Source: Mesorhizobium sp. BR1-1-16 (GTDB taxonomy: Bacteria > Pseudomonadota > Alphaproteobacteria > Rhizobiales > Kaistiaceae). From it: a DNA stretch of 64,000 nt. The notes beneath the pieces are model-generated. The model searched no databases and was not told the DNA's origin. It was given only the letters and a program-made list of their open reading frames with translations. The stretch lies in contig NZ_JAIUIE010000001.1 in the NCBI RefSeq assembly GCF_020165495.1, positions 1,116,001-1,180,000 on the forward strand, given 5' to 3'. Shown here one piece after another: positions 33,170 through 40,827 of this stretch (positions are counted from its first letter, which is position 1; the number at the start of each line of letters is the position of its first letter). A program made the translations under genes and the position numbers.

Positions 33170-34144
33170 TCAGGTGGCCAGAATATCCGCGCCATCGAAC
33201 AGGTCTTCCGGCCTGAAAGCGGTCGAGATCAGCCCGTCCTCGTTCAGATAACGGATGATGACCTCCAGCATCGCACGGTTCTTGGCAAACCCAACCGGCC
33301 AATAGTCAGTCCCGAGCTCGCGTTCGGCTTCAAGCAGGGATTCGAGCGCCCAGGGCAGCATGGTCGACAGCGCCACCTGATCGAACAGCTTCGCCCGTGC
33401 CACGGTCTGCGCTTCCGCAAAAGCATCGAACAGAGCCTTGGTGAGGCCAGGGTTGGCCTCCGCGATCGGCCGCTTGACCGCGAGGATGTGCATCGGCGGA
33501 AAGATGCCGGTCTTGCGGAAATAATCGAGTTCGGCCGTCTTCGGGTCCTCGAACAGCCGCCCTACGCTGGCCGACGGCCATGTGCTTGGCGCGCGAGCCG
33601 TGTAGAGCGCGTCGATCTCGCCGCTCGCCAGCATCTGAGCGAGCGGCTTGTCGGTTCGCTCAACCTTGAATTGCGCGGGATAGACCTGCGGATGCTCGTC
33701 GCCGGCGCGCGGCGCTTCCAGCCCGCCGGTAACGTAGATTGGCGCGGTACGGTCGAGGCCGTAGTGTTCTTCGAAGAAGCCACGCTGCCAGACGGCGGCG
33801 GCCATGTCGAACACCATCAGGCCGATCCGCTTGCCGGCCATGTCGGCCGGCTTCTCGATGCCGCTCGCCTTGTTGATGAACACGCTCGAAAAGCGGAAAT
33901 GGCGCGAGGGAAAGATCGGCACCGCGAGATAGGGCCGATCTGGCCGCTCCAGCGTGCGCAGATAGGTGGCGAGCGGAAATTCACAGGCGTCAAAATGATG
34001 CGAGCCGAGCTGCTTGTTGAACAGCGCCTGCACGCCCATCAGCGTCACGTCGGGATCGACCCCGGCAATCGTGACCTCGCGATTGGCGATAGGCCGGGTA
34101 CGGTCGCTGTCGCTGGCGCCGATGGTGAGTTTCAGGAGCGTCAT
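33170..34144 (-). CDS. 4,5-dihydroxyphthalate decarboxylase (Pht5)-like protein, leaderless PBP-II fold
   Basis: 324 aa, no signal peptide. It has VTLMGVQALFNKQLGSHHFDACEFPLATYL-type sequence in short pieces such as FDACEFPLATYL, PIFPSRHFRFSSVFIN, GKRIGLMVFDMAAAVWQRG and LASGEIDALYTARAPSTW, the layout of Pht5 and related cytoplasmic periplasmic-binding-protein-fold enzymes. Pht5 removes a carboxyl group from a dihydroxylated aromatic acid. It begins 2 nt after the ArcS-motif gene, implying one operon with it and the flavin monooxygenase. The actual substrate may be a heteroaromatic acid. Confidence 0.8.
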   Translation of the reverse strand: MTLLKLTIGASDSDRTRPIANREVTIAGVDPDVTLMGVQALFNKQLGSHHFDACEFPLATYLRTLERPDRPYLAVPIFPSRHFRFSSVFINKASGIEKPADMAGKRIGLMVFDMAAAVWQRGFFEEHYGLDRTAPIYVTGGLEAPRAGDEHPQVYPAQFKVERTDKPLAQMLASGEIDALYTARAPSTWPSASVGRLFEDPKTAELDYFRKTGIFPPMHILAVKRPIAEANPGLTKALFDAFAEAQTVARAKLFDQVALSTMLPWALESLLEAERELGTDYWPVGFAKNRAMLEVIIRYLNEDGLISTAFRPEDLFDGADILAT

Positions 34145-34146
34145 TC

Positions 34147-35172
34147 TCAATGGTCCTTGTAGTCGCGTAGCCGCGCGACGAGCACGTCGAGCAATTCGGG
34201 AAGCGCGAGCGGCGTCGCGTTCGCGCCGCCGCGGGCGTAAATGCCGGTCGCCTGAACCGTGTCGATACCGAGCCGGGCCGACAGACGGTCGATGGCGTCC
34301 TTGCACTGGTCGAGCGTCGGCAGGCAGACGATGGCGGCGCCTCCGCCCAGATGATCGTTGGCGCCGATGAGGTCGACGCGGCCGGAGGCGACCTTGCGGG
34401 TCGCGGGCACATTGTTGGCGGCGCGTTCTCCTTTGCCGATGACAAAGCTCCGATGCGTCAGGCCCGGCGCGACCCAGGAGACGACGTCGTCATAGTGATG
34501 CCCGATGCGCCCGACGACGACCGCAACCGCCTCGGCCATGGCGTTATGCATCAGGGCATAGTGTCGGCGCTCCTCATCGCCCCATTTCCAGCGCGTCTTG
34601 GAAATGGCAACAGCCGTCGAATCCGGGCGCCAGGGCGACACGGCATTGCCGCGCTTTTCGAAGAGTCCGGGGTCGTCATAAGCCGTGGCCGGCGAGGCGC
34701 CGCCGGGATAGTCGATGATGTGTTCATAGGGCACGACGCCCATCGGCTCGGAGATCACCATCCGGTGGATCAGCGTGCCGGCATCGTCGATCAGCGGCGA
34801 GAGATTGAGGACGTCCTGCGAGAATTCCGGTTCGAGCCGCGCCTGCAGCTCCTGCGGCAGGGCATGCCGTGCCGTCGGGCGGAAGCCGCTATCGGCCAGA
34901 CGCTGGTTGATCGCCTTGTGCTCGGATGAAAAGGGATAGGGCTTGGTCTTCGTGCAGGGCATGAAGAGCAGCACCTTGCGCTTCGCAGCCGGCAGCTCCG
35001 GTTCGTAGTGGTCTCTGATAAAGTCGAGCCAGGCTGCGATGCGCGGATGGGTCAGACTGTCGACATTGTCCTGCGGGCTGTAGAGACAGAGCGTCGGATC
35101 GAGGACGAACGGGCTTTCGATCTTCTCGGCGGATTCAGTGATGCGCTGGGCGCGGTCGGTGACGGTGACCAT
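34147..35172 (-). CDS. Protein with archaeosine-synthase (ArcS/DUF5591) core motif
   Basis: 341 aa, soluble, of unsettled function. Residues 72-85 read PCTKTKPYPFSSEH, exactly the pattern PC-x3-KPY-x2-S-x2-H described as diagnostic for the core domain of archaeal ArcS, which modifies the nitrile of preQ0 in tRNA. It is preceded by DHYEPELPAAKRKVLLF, as in that domain, and followed by VISEPMGVVPYEHI. There is no PUA or TGT domain. An ArcS-type function in a catabolic operon of an alphaproteobacterium is unexpected. Neighbours are a flavin monooxygenase upstream and a decarboxylase-like protein downstream (2-nt gap). Confidence 0.65.
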   Translation of the reverse strand: MVTVTDRAQRITESAEKIESPFVLDPTLCLYSPQDNVDSLTHPRIAAWLDFIRDHYEPELPAAKRKVLLFMPCTKTKPYPFSSEHKAINQRLADSGFRPTARHALPQELQARLEPEFSQDVLNLSPLIDDAGTLIHRMVISEPMGVVPYEHIIDYPGGASPATAYDDPGLFEKRGNAVSPWRPDSTAVAISKTRWKWGDEERRHYALMHNAMAEAVAVVVGRIGHHYDDVVSWVAPGLTHRSFVIGKGERAANNVPATRKVASGRVDLIGANDHLGGGAAIVCLPTLDQCKDAIDRLSARLGIDTVQATGIYARGGANATPLALPELLDVLVARLRDYKDH

Positions 35173-35190
35173 TCGCTTTTATTCGTCCTT

Positions 35191-36639
35191 TTAGGCGACC
35201 TTCGCAGCGCGGGCGGCGCGCCGCGCTTCGAAGGCGGAGATGTCGAGTTCGACCTCGTCATACTGATCGAGACCAGCGATGAAGGCTTCTGCATCGTCGC
35301 GGAAGAGCTGGCGCGTGATGCCAAAGGCGATGCGTTCGGTGGAGAATTTGAGCTGAGAGATGCCGGCAGTCGCGCCGAGGCTCATCATGGCGCCAAAGGA
35401 ATGGCAGTAGAGCCGCGCCAGAAAGGGCGCTGTGCCCGGTTCCTTCTCAGTGAACTGGAACGCGCCCGAGAGATAGGGATAGGCCCCGAGCGTCGGGCTT
35501 TCGTCGCCTTCCGGCGGTTGATGGCGATCCGACCACCGGGCGATCTTGTCTGCAAAGCGCGCAAGCTCAGGCCGCAGGCTCAAATCGATGACGAAGCCCG
35601 TGCCGACGATCAGAAAATCGTAGTCGAACACGCCGCCGGGTGTGCCGAGGCGAACGCTCCGGTCATCAAACGAAACGCTCTCAAGCGGGCTGCCGAGATG
35701 GAGGTCGAAGGCGTCGAAACGGGCGCAGCGCTCGAACGTATCCTGCGGCGGCGGCTGGTTGAGCGCGAAATAACGGCGCATGAAGCGCCATTTCAGGGTG
35801 TCGTCGAGGTCGGCGAAATGGCGGATATAGCCAGTGGTTTCGATGTAGCGGTTCGGGTTCACCTTCGGCAGCGACTTCCGCCGCGCGAAGAGGTCGACGG
35901 CGCGCGCCCCGCCTTCGAGCGCCATCGCGGCGTTATCGAAGGCCGAGGCCCCGGCGCCGATGACGGCAACGCGCTGGCCGTTCAGCGCGGCAAAATCGAT
36001 CGGTTCTGACGTGTGGGCATAGCGCTCCCTGGGTAAGGCATCCGCGATCATGGCAGGCACCTGCCATTGCCCCGCGCCCTCGATGCCGGTTGCGAGCACG
36101 ACATGCCGCGCCAGCAGCCGCTCCGGCTTGCCGGCGATCACGGAGTGGACGGCGAAGAGGTCGTCCGCCAGCGGCTCGATATCGGTCACCGCGGCGTCGT
36201 TGGTGACGTCGATCCCGGCCATGGCCTGCAACCAGCGAAGATAGTCGTGCCAATGCTGGCGCGGGATCTTGCCGATGCCGGCCCAGGCCTCTGCCCCGAA
36301 TTTCGCCTCATACCAGGCGCGGATGGAGAGGCTTGGCAGGCCGAGTTCCGGACCCGAAACATGCTTCGGCGTCCGCAGCGTCTGCATGCGGGCATAGGTA
36401 ATCCATGGCCCGGCCTCGCCGGCCGGGCTCCGGTCCAGCACGCGGATATTGGTGACGCGCTCGCGGAGCAGCCGGAAAGCGAGGGAGAGGGCGTTCTGGC
36501 CGCCGCCAACGATGAGCACGTCCAGTACCGCCTCGCCATCCCGCGAACGCGGCGCCACCCATTCACGCGCCGGATAGGCGACGCAATCGAGCTCGAAGCG
36601 GACTCGCTTCGCCAAGTCGTCGAGGCAGTTCATCGTCAT
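35191..36639 (-). CDS. FAD/NAD(P)-dependent monooxygenase-like oxidoreductase
   Basis: About 482 aa. The FAD site is VLDVLIVGGGQNALSLAF; a second Rossmann site VAVIGAGASAFDNAAMALE binds NAD(P)H; between them is VVLATGIEGAGQWQVP, and FLIVGTGFVIDLSLRPEL follows. This resembles flavin-containing or N-hydroxylating monooxygenases (FMO/SidA class) more than a disulfide reductase. The likely start is ATG 36639, with ATG 36633 an alternative. It heads the operon with the ArcS-motif and Pht5-like genes. The 223-bp region upstream, up to the CobW gene, shows no other gene. Confidence 0.85.
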   Translation of the reverse strand: MTMNCLDDLAKRVRFELDCVAYPAREWVAPRSRDGEAVLDVLIVGGGQNALSLAFRLLRERVTNIRVLDRSPAGEAGPWITYARMQTLRTPKHVSGPELGLPSLSIRAWYEAKFGAEAWAGIGKIPRQHWHDYLRWLQAMAGIDVTNDAAVTDIEPLADDLFAVHSVIAGKPERLLARHVVLATGIEGAGQWQVPAMIADALPRERYAHTSEPIDFAALNGQRVAVIGAGASAFDNAAMALEGGARAVDLFARRKSLPKVNPNRYIETTGYIRHFADLDDTLKWRFMRRYFALNQPPPQDTFERCARFDAFDLHLGSPLESVSFDDRSVRLGTPGGVFDYDFLIVGTGFVIDLSLRPELARFADKIARWSDRHQPPEGDESPTLGAYPYLSGAFQFTEKEPGTAPFLARLYCHSFGAMMSLGATAGISQLKFSTERIAFGITRQLFRDDAEAFIAGLDQYDEVELDISAFEARRAARAAKVA

Positions 36640-36871
36640 GCGACGCACTCCAGACTCGTCCGCACCATGGGCTTGCGCCAGACGGACGACTTCGCGGCGC
36701 TGCGCGCCGGGCTATTTGTTCGGGAATGCCCGATCCGGTTTTCCGGTCGATCGGACGAAACTCTTCCAAGCAATCCGCATACCAACCGATGGCGGCCAGA
36801 TACCGGACGGGGCTATCGGTCTGCTGCCGAAACGCTGTGCATCGGCTGCCCATGGATCAATCGACCGACCC

Positions 36872-37864
36872 TCACTGAGCGATATCGACGCCTTTGTCAG
36901 CCGTCACATGACGATGAAACGAGGCGACCAGCCGTTCGTGATCGAGGCCGCGCGCGATGACCACCAGCGCGGTTCGAGGTGCGTCGGGGTCGGCCGGTAC
37001 ATGCTCGGGCTTATGCACGACATGTCGCACCGACTGGACCACCACGCCGATGGACCCGTCGGCCGTCTCGATACCGACAGATCCCTTGACCCGCAGGATC
37101 GTGTCGCCATGCCGATGCAGCAGCAGCGACAGCCAGGCGGCGAAGCGCGCCCAGGCGACAGGCGCGTCTGTTGTCAGCACGGATGCGGCGATCCGATCAT
37201 GGATCGGCGTTGCCGCCGTCGCCGTGAACGAGCGGGCGGCTCGGGGCGGCAGGGCCTGATCCGGCAGGAGTGCGCGATCGAACGGATCAAAACCTCCGGC
37301 CGCGAAAGTGCGGGCGATCGGGTTGATCGCGCCGATACGGTCGGCGAGGCGCTCAGCCGCTCCGGCCTCGGCAAGCTCGGCCTTGGTCAAGAGGACGATA
37401 TCGGCGGCGATGAGTTGCGCCATGGCCTCGGCGGATTCGTCGAGCGTCGCTGCGCCGTGGCAAAGATCGATCAGTGTCACGACGCGGCCGAGTCGGACGC
37501 GAGCCTTGAGGATGGGATCGGTCGCAAGCGTCGCGATCAGCGGAGTCGGATCGGCGATGCCGGACGTCTCGATCAGGATGCGGCGGAACGACGGCGTCCT
37601 CCCGTCCGCCTGCCCCTCGATCAGCGCGACGATGGCGGCGCGCAGATTGCCGTCGGTGACGCAGCAGAGGCAGCGGTCGCCGATGACGGAGGCGGAGGCC
37701 CCGGAAAGCCCGATCAACTGGCCATCGACGGGCAGGTCTGCGAATTCGTTGACGAGGATCGCGGTCTCGCGAAGCGCACGCCCCTCGACCAGCCGCCGGA
37801 TCATGCTTGTCTTCCCGCTGCCGAGAAAACCGGTGAGAATATCGACTGCGATGGGTTCGTTCAT
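36872..37864 (-). CDS. CobW/P47K family GTPase (COG0523 metallochaperone)
   Basis: 330 aa. Walker A GFLGSGKT is at residues 12-19, the metal-binding CLCC motif at 65-68, and ILIETSGIADP and LLTKAELAE (guanine-binding-type loop) follow. The C-terminal CobW_C domain contains GDTILRVKGSVG and VVQSVRHVVHKP. Such GTPases deliver Zn or other metals to client enzymes. Several metal-dependent hydrolases lie nearby and could be clients. It overlaps the small upstream gene by four bases. Confidence 0.92.
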   Translation of the reverse strand: MNEPIAVDILTGFLGSGKTSMIRRLVEGRALRETAILVNEFADLPVDGQLIGLSGASASVIGDRCLCCVTDGNLRAAIVALIEGQADGRTPSFRRILIETSGIADPTPLIATLATDPILKARVRLGRVVTLIDLCHGAATLDESAEAMAQLIAADIVLLTKAELAEAGAAERLADRIGAINPIARTFAAGGFDPFDRALLPDQALPPRAARSFTATAATPIHDRIAASVLTTDAPVAWARFAAWLSLLLHRHGDTILRVKGSVGIETADGSIGVVVQSVRHVVHKPEHVPADPDAPRTALVVIARGLDHERLVASFHRHVTADKGVDIAQ

Positions 37865-38133
37865 CGCCGGGGCTCGCCGAGCGGATCCGGCTGCGCCCGG
37901 CCGAGCCGATCGATGGCGCGCCAGAGCGCTGCGAGATCAGCCACGATCTCGGTGCGTCCAGTCGGCCCGATCACACGGAACCCCTGACCCCAGACGGCGA
38001 TGCGCACGCCGGATTCCGCTGCAATTTCGGCGGCGGCCGCCGCAAGCTGGGTTCGACCGAGACCGGGGCGGGCTGTCGATACAGGCGCGGCCGTCCAGTG
38101 CATTTCGGTGAAGATTCCGCAGAGGCCGCACAT
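37861..38133 (-). CDS. Small CobW-linked conserved protein starting MCGLCG
   Basis: 90 aa, overlapping the CobW gene in ATGA so clearly cotranslated. It begins MCGLCGIFTEMHWT, with a CxxC pair at the very N-terminus that could bind metal or, if Met is removed, expose an N-terminal Cys. A middle strand reads IRIAVWGQGFRV-like sequence (RIAVWGQGFRV) and it ends with LAALWRAIDRLG. I recall short proteins of this kind beside CobW genes elsewhere, but no function is established. It may be a client or co-chaperone of the GTPase. Confidence 0.7.
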   Translation of the reverse strand: MCGLCGIFTEMHWTAAPVSTARPGLGRTQLAAAAAEIAAESGVRIAVWGQGFRVIGPTGRTEIVADLAALWRAIDRLGRAQPDPLGEPRR

Positions 38134-38225
38134 CGAAGGACTTTACCCCGGGAGGTTATGGGAAACCCTCGAGCGGGTTGCCGGTTGACGATATCCTGTC
38201 TAGCGAAAAGCAAAGGAAACGCATC

Positions 38226-38618
38226 GTGGAACAATTCGACGGTGGATGCCTGTGCGGCGATGTCCGTTTCGTCGTTTCGGGCCGTCCCTATAGGGTCGGC
38301 ATCTGTCACTGCCTCGACTGCCGCAAATTTCACGGCGCCCTTTTTCACGCCTCGGCGATCTTTCCTGAACACGCGGTGACAGTCGAGGGCGAAACGCGAT
38401 CTTATGCCGGCCGTTTCTTTTGTCCCCGCTGCGGTTCGTCGGTCTATGCCCGCACCGACGACGAAATCGAGATCAATCTCGGCTCACTGGATGCTCCAGA
38501 CCAGATGCAGCCCACTTACGAAAGCTGGACCATCCGCCGCGAGTCCTGGTTGCCGCCCTTTCCGCTGGCAAGGCGATATGAACGCGACCGCGAGACCTCG
38601 GGCCGAACCGAGGAGTAG
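38226..38618 (+). CDS. GFA family protein (glutathione-dependent formaldehyde-activating-like)
   Basis: 130 aa. Zinc-binding cysteines occur in GGCLCGDVRFVVSG, CHCLDCRKFHGA and FFCPRCGSSVYA, the standard GFA/CENP-V pattern. GTG 38226 is chosen for its AAAGGAAA ribosome-binding site; upstream codons lack similarity. It is the only plus-strand gene in this region and is divergent from the CobW pair. Family members bind glutathione adducts, but most, like this one, have unknown substrates. Confidence 0.88.
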   Translation: MEQFDGGCLCGDVRFVVSGRPYRVGICHCLDCRKFHGALFHASAIFPEHAVTVEGETRSYAGRFFCPRCGSSVYARTDDEIEINLGSLDAPDQMQPTYESWTIRRESWLPPFPLARRYERDRETSGRTEE

Positions 38619-38663
38619 GTCGCATGCCCGCTGCGCATGCAGCCGCTCTGCTGAACCGGCCGC

Positions 38664-39560
38664 CTACGGCTTCGGGCCAGGCGTTCCCTTGGGATGGCGC
38701 ACAAGGAAGTCCTTGGCGATATCCTCGAAGGTGACGAACTTGACGCCCGGGTGCTTCGTCATATGGCCGAACAGGCGCTCATGCATCATGAGAACCTGCG
38801 GGCGGCCGGAAACGTCTGGGTGAATGGTGATGGTGAACACGGCATAGTCGTATTCGCGATAGACCCAGTCAAACTGGTCGCGCCAAAGCTCTTCGATATC
38901 GCGCGGATTGACGAAGCCGTGGCTGTTCGGCGCGGCCTTCATGAACATCATCGGCGGCAGGTCGTCGATATACCAGGACGCCGGAATTTCGACGAGCGGC
39001 GTCTCCGTGCCGCGGTTCATAGGCGTCATCCAGGTCTCGGCCGGCTTGCCGTAGTCGATCTTCGACCAGCTTTCCCCAGTACGGGCATAGTAGGGGAAGA
39101 AGTCGTTATGCATCAGCGAGTGGTCGTAGATGATGCCGCGATCGATCAGCATCTCGATCGTCGTGTTGGAGAACTCCCACCACGGCGCGACATAGCCTGA
39201 AGGTTTGCGACCCTGCAGCTTCTCGATGAGCGCGATCGACTTGTCGAGAACGGCGGCCTCCTGGTCGCGCGTCATCATCAGCGGGTTCTCATGGCTGTAG
39301 CCATGCATGCCGATTTCGTGCCCGGCCGCCGCGACCGCCGCCATCTCGTCGGGGAAGGTCTCGATCGAATGGCCGGGAATGAACCAGGTTGTCTTGATGC
39401 CGAAGCGATCGAACAGCTTCAAAAGACGCGGCGTGCCCACTTCACCGGCAAAGACGCCGCGAGAAATGTCGCAGGGACTGTCCTCGCCGCCATAGGAGCC
39501 CAGCCAGCCGGCGACAGCGTCGACATCGATACCGTAGGCGACGAAGATTTCCTTGGCCAT
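38664..39560 (-). CDS. Polysaccharide-deacetylase-fold hydrolase (cyclic imidase / HpPgdA-like)
   Basis: 298 aa, no signal peptide, so probably a cytoplasmic enzyme rather than a wall deacetylase. Motifs include [54 protein letters not shown] (metal His pair) and [11 protein letters not shown]. This subgroup includes Helicobacter PgdA and, as I recall, the cyclic imide hydrolase of Pseudomonas putida. The gene ends the HpaB operon and follows the racemase-superfamily gene by 29 nt. In this context hydrolysis of a cyclic imide or amide ring is more likely than sugar deacetylation (inference). Confidence 0.82.
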   Translation of the reverse strand: MAKEIFVAYGIDVDAVAGWLGSYGGEDSPCDISRGVFAGEVGTPRLLKLFDRFGIKTTWFIPGHSIETFPDEMAAVAAAGHEIGMHGYSHENPLMMTRDQEAAVLDKSIALIEKLQGRKPSGYVAPWWEFSNTTIEMLIDRGIIYDHSLMHNDFFPYYARTGESWSKIDYGKPAETWMTPMNRGTETPLVEIPASWYIDDLPPMMFMKAAPNSHGFVNPRDIEELWRDQFDWVYREYDYAVFTITIHPDVSGRPQVLMMHERLFGHMTKHPGVKFVTFEDIAKDFLVRHPKGTPGPKP

Positions 39561-39589
39561 CACTTCCCTCTTTCAGTCATTTTCCATCT

Positions 39590-40327
39590 TCAGGCCGAAG
39601 CCGCAGCTTCCGATGCAAGGAGCTTGCCCCAGCCGGCCACGGGGGCTGAAATTCCTGCAAGCCTGCAGGCCTCCCAGAATGTGACGGCGATGGAATCGAC
39701 GATGGGAATGCCAAGTTCGGCTTCCATTTCCTCGACGAGTTCAGTGGCGTTGAAGTTGGTGCACACGACGGCAATGCAGTCCGGTCCGCTTGCGGCCGCC
39801 GAACAAAGCACCCTGCGGATCTCGTCGGCAGGCGCGGCACCGATGTCGACATTCTCGCGGATGCCCAGTGAGGCCGAGCCGGTGACTGGAAAGCCCTGAC
39901 GCGTATATTCGTTTGCGATGTCCCGGGTGATGTCCTCGGTATAGGGAACGGCGAGCGCTACGCTCTTCCAGCCGAAGGTTCGAAACGCGCGGTAGAAGGC
40001 GAGCGTCGAGGTCGAGGCGGGCAGGCCCGTCTCGCGGGTGATCGCCTCGCAGAGCGCGATATCGTTCTCGAGCCCGCGCCAGCTCGCCGAGGTGCCATTC
40101 CAGATGATGCCGGTCAGCGGCGCGTCGGCCAGCAGCCGGGCGCCGGTGAGCATCGTCTCGAGCCGGAACTGGGCGTCCGAGGCGGCCTCGAGCGCCAGAT
40201 GGGTGACGCGGATGCGCGAGAAATGATGCGCGAGCTGCCCATCGAGCGCGCGGTTCATCGCATAGGTAAGCGGCTCGAGGTGCGTGTTGGAGGAGGGCGT
40301 TATATGGCCGATGCGCGCGATGCTCAT
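39590..40327 (-). CDS. Asp/Glu racemase superfamily protein (maleate isomerase / arylmalonate decarboxylase-like)
   Basis: 245 aa. The N-terminus GHITPSSNTHLEP is typical of the maleate isomerase/AMDase group. At the first catalytic position there is WNGTSAS (Gly78-Thr79-Ser80), not Cys, while the second has VCTNFNAT (Cys189). Arylmalonate decarboxylase likewise has Gly74 with Thr75-Ser76 and Cys188, whereas racemases and isomerases carry two Cys. A cofactor-free decarboxylase-like reaction is therefore plausible. The gene begins 5 nt after the flavin reductase stop. Confidence 0.82.
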   Translation of the reverse strand: MSIARIGHITPSSNTHLEPLTYAMNRALDGQLAHHFSRIRVTHLALEAASDAQFRLETMLTGARLLADAPLTGIIWNGTSASWRGLENDIALCEAITRETGLPASTSTLAFYRAFRTFGWKSVALAVPYTEDITRDIANEYTRQGFPVTGSASLGIRENVDIGAAPADEIRRVLCSAAASGPDCIAVVCTNFNATELVEEMEAELGIPIVDSIAVTFWEACRLAGISAPVAGWGKLLASEAAASA

Positions 40328-40332
40328 GAAAA

Positions 40333-40827
40333 TCAGCTCTTTTCGAAGGCGTGAAAGCCGGCCGAGAGGCGGCCGTTGAAGAAGATCAGCGGGTCGCCCT
40401 CGCGGGCGGACAGAGCGACGACTTCGCCGACCATGATGCGGTGATCGCCGCCATCATGGATCGCTCGCGTCTCGCATTCGAGATGAACAAGAGCGCCGGG
40501 AAGCAGCGGCAGGCCACGCTCCGAAATCGCCATCGGTTCGCCGTCGAACGCCTCCAGCGTGTGCTTCGAGAAATGGCGCGCCTCGTCCATCTGCTCGCTC
40601 GAGAGCACGTTGACGGCAAAACGGCCGGCGCCCTCGAAAATCGCGCGCGAGCGGGCATTCTCCCGGATGCTCCAAAGCACCAGCGGTGGCTGAAGGGAGA
40701 CGGAAGCAAAGGAGTTGATCGTCATCCCTGCAAAGACGTCGCCGTGATGCGTCGTGACGACGGCGACTCCGGTGGGAAAGAACGAACAGGCGCGGCGGAA
40801 GTCCGTCGGGTCGACAGGGCTGGTCAT
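40333..40827 (-). CDS. Flavin reductase (HpaC-like), partner of the HpaB-type monooxygenase
   Basis: 164 aa, FMN-binding split-barrel domain. It contains RRACSFFPTGVAVVTTHHGD, GMTINSFASVSLQPPLVLWSI, FAVNVLSSEQ and a C-terminal GRLSAGFHAF. Such proteins use NAD(P)H to supply free reduced flavin. ATG 40827 overlaps the amidohydrolase stop; an open frame continuing upstream is shadow. The HpaB-type oxygenase in the same operon is the natural partner. Confidence 0.9.
   Translation of the reverse strand: MTSPVDPTDFRRACSFFPTGVAVVTTHHGDVFAGMTINSFASVSLQPPLVLWSIRENARSRAIFEGAGRFAVNVLSSEQMDEARHFSKHTLEAFDGEPMAISERGLPLLPGALVHLECETRAIHDGGDHRIMVGEVVALSAREGDPLIFFNGRLSAGFHAFEKS

Noticed and set aside
36649-36871. 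Short ORF upstream of the flavin monooxygenase
   Set aside because: It overlaps the monooxygenase start, has no ribosome-binding site and Ser/Arg-rich composition.
38619-38663. GCATGC repeats between the convergent GFA and imidase-like genes as a terminator
   Set aside because: The stem is only about 6 bp without a T-tract on either strand; too weak to call.
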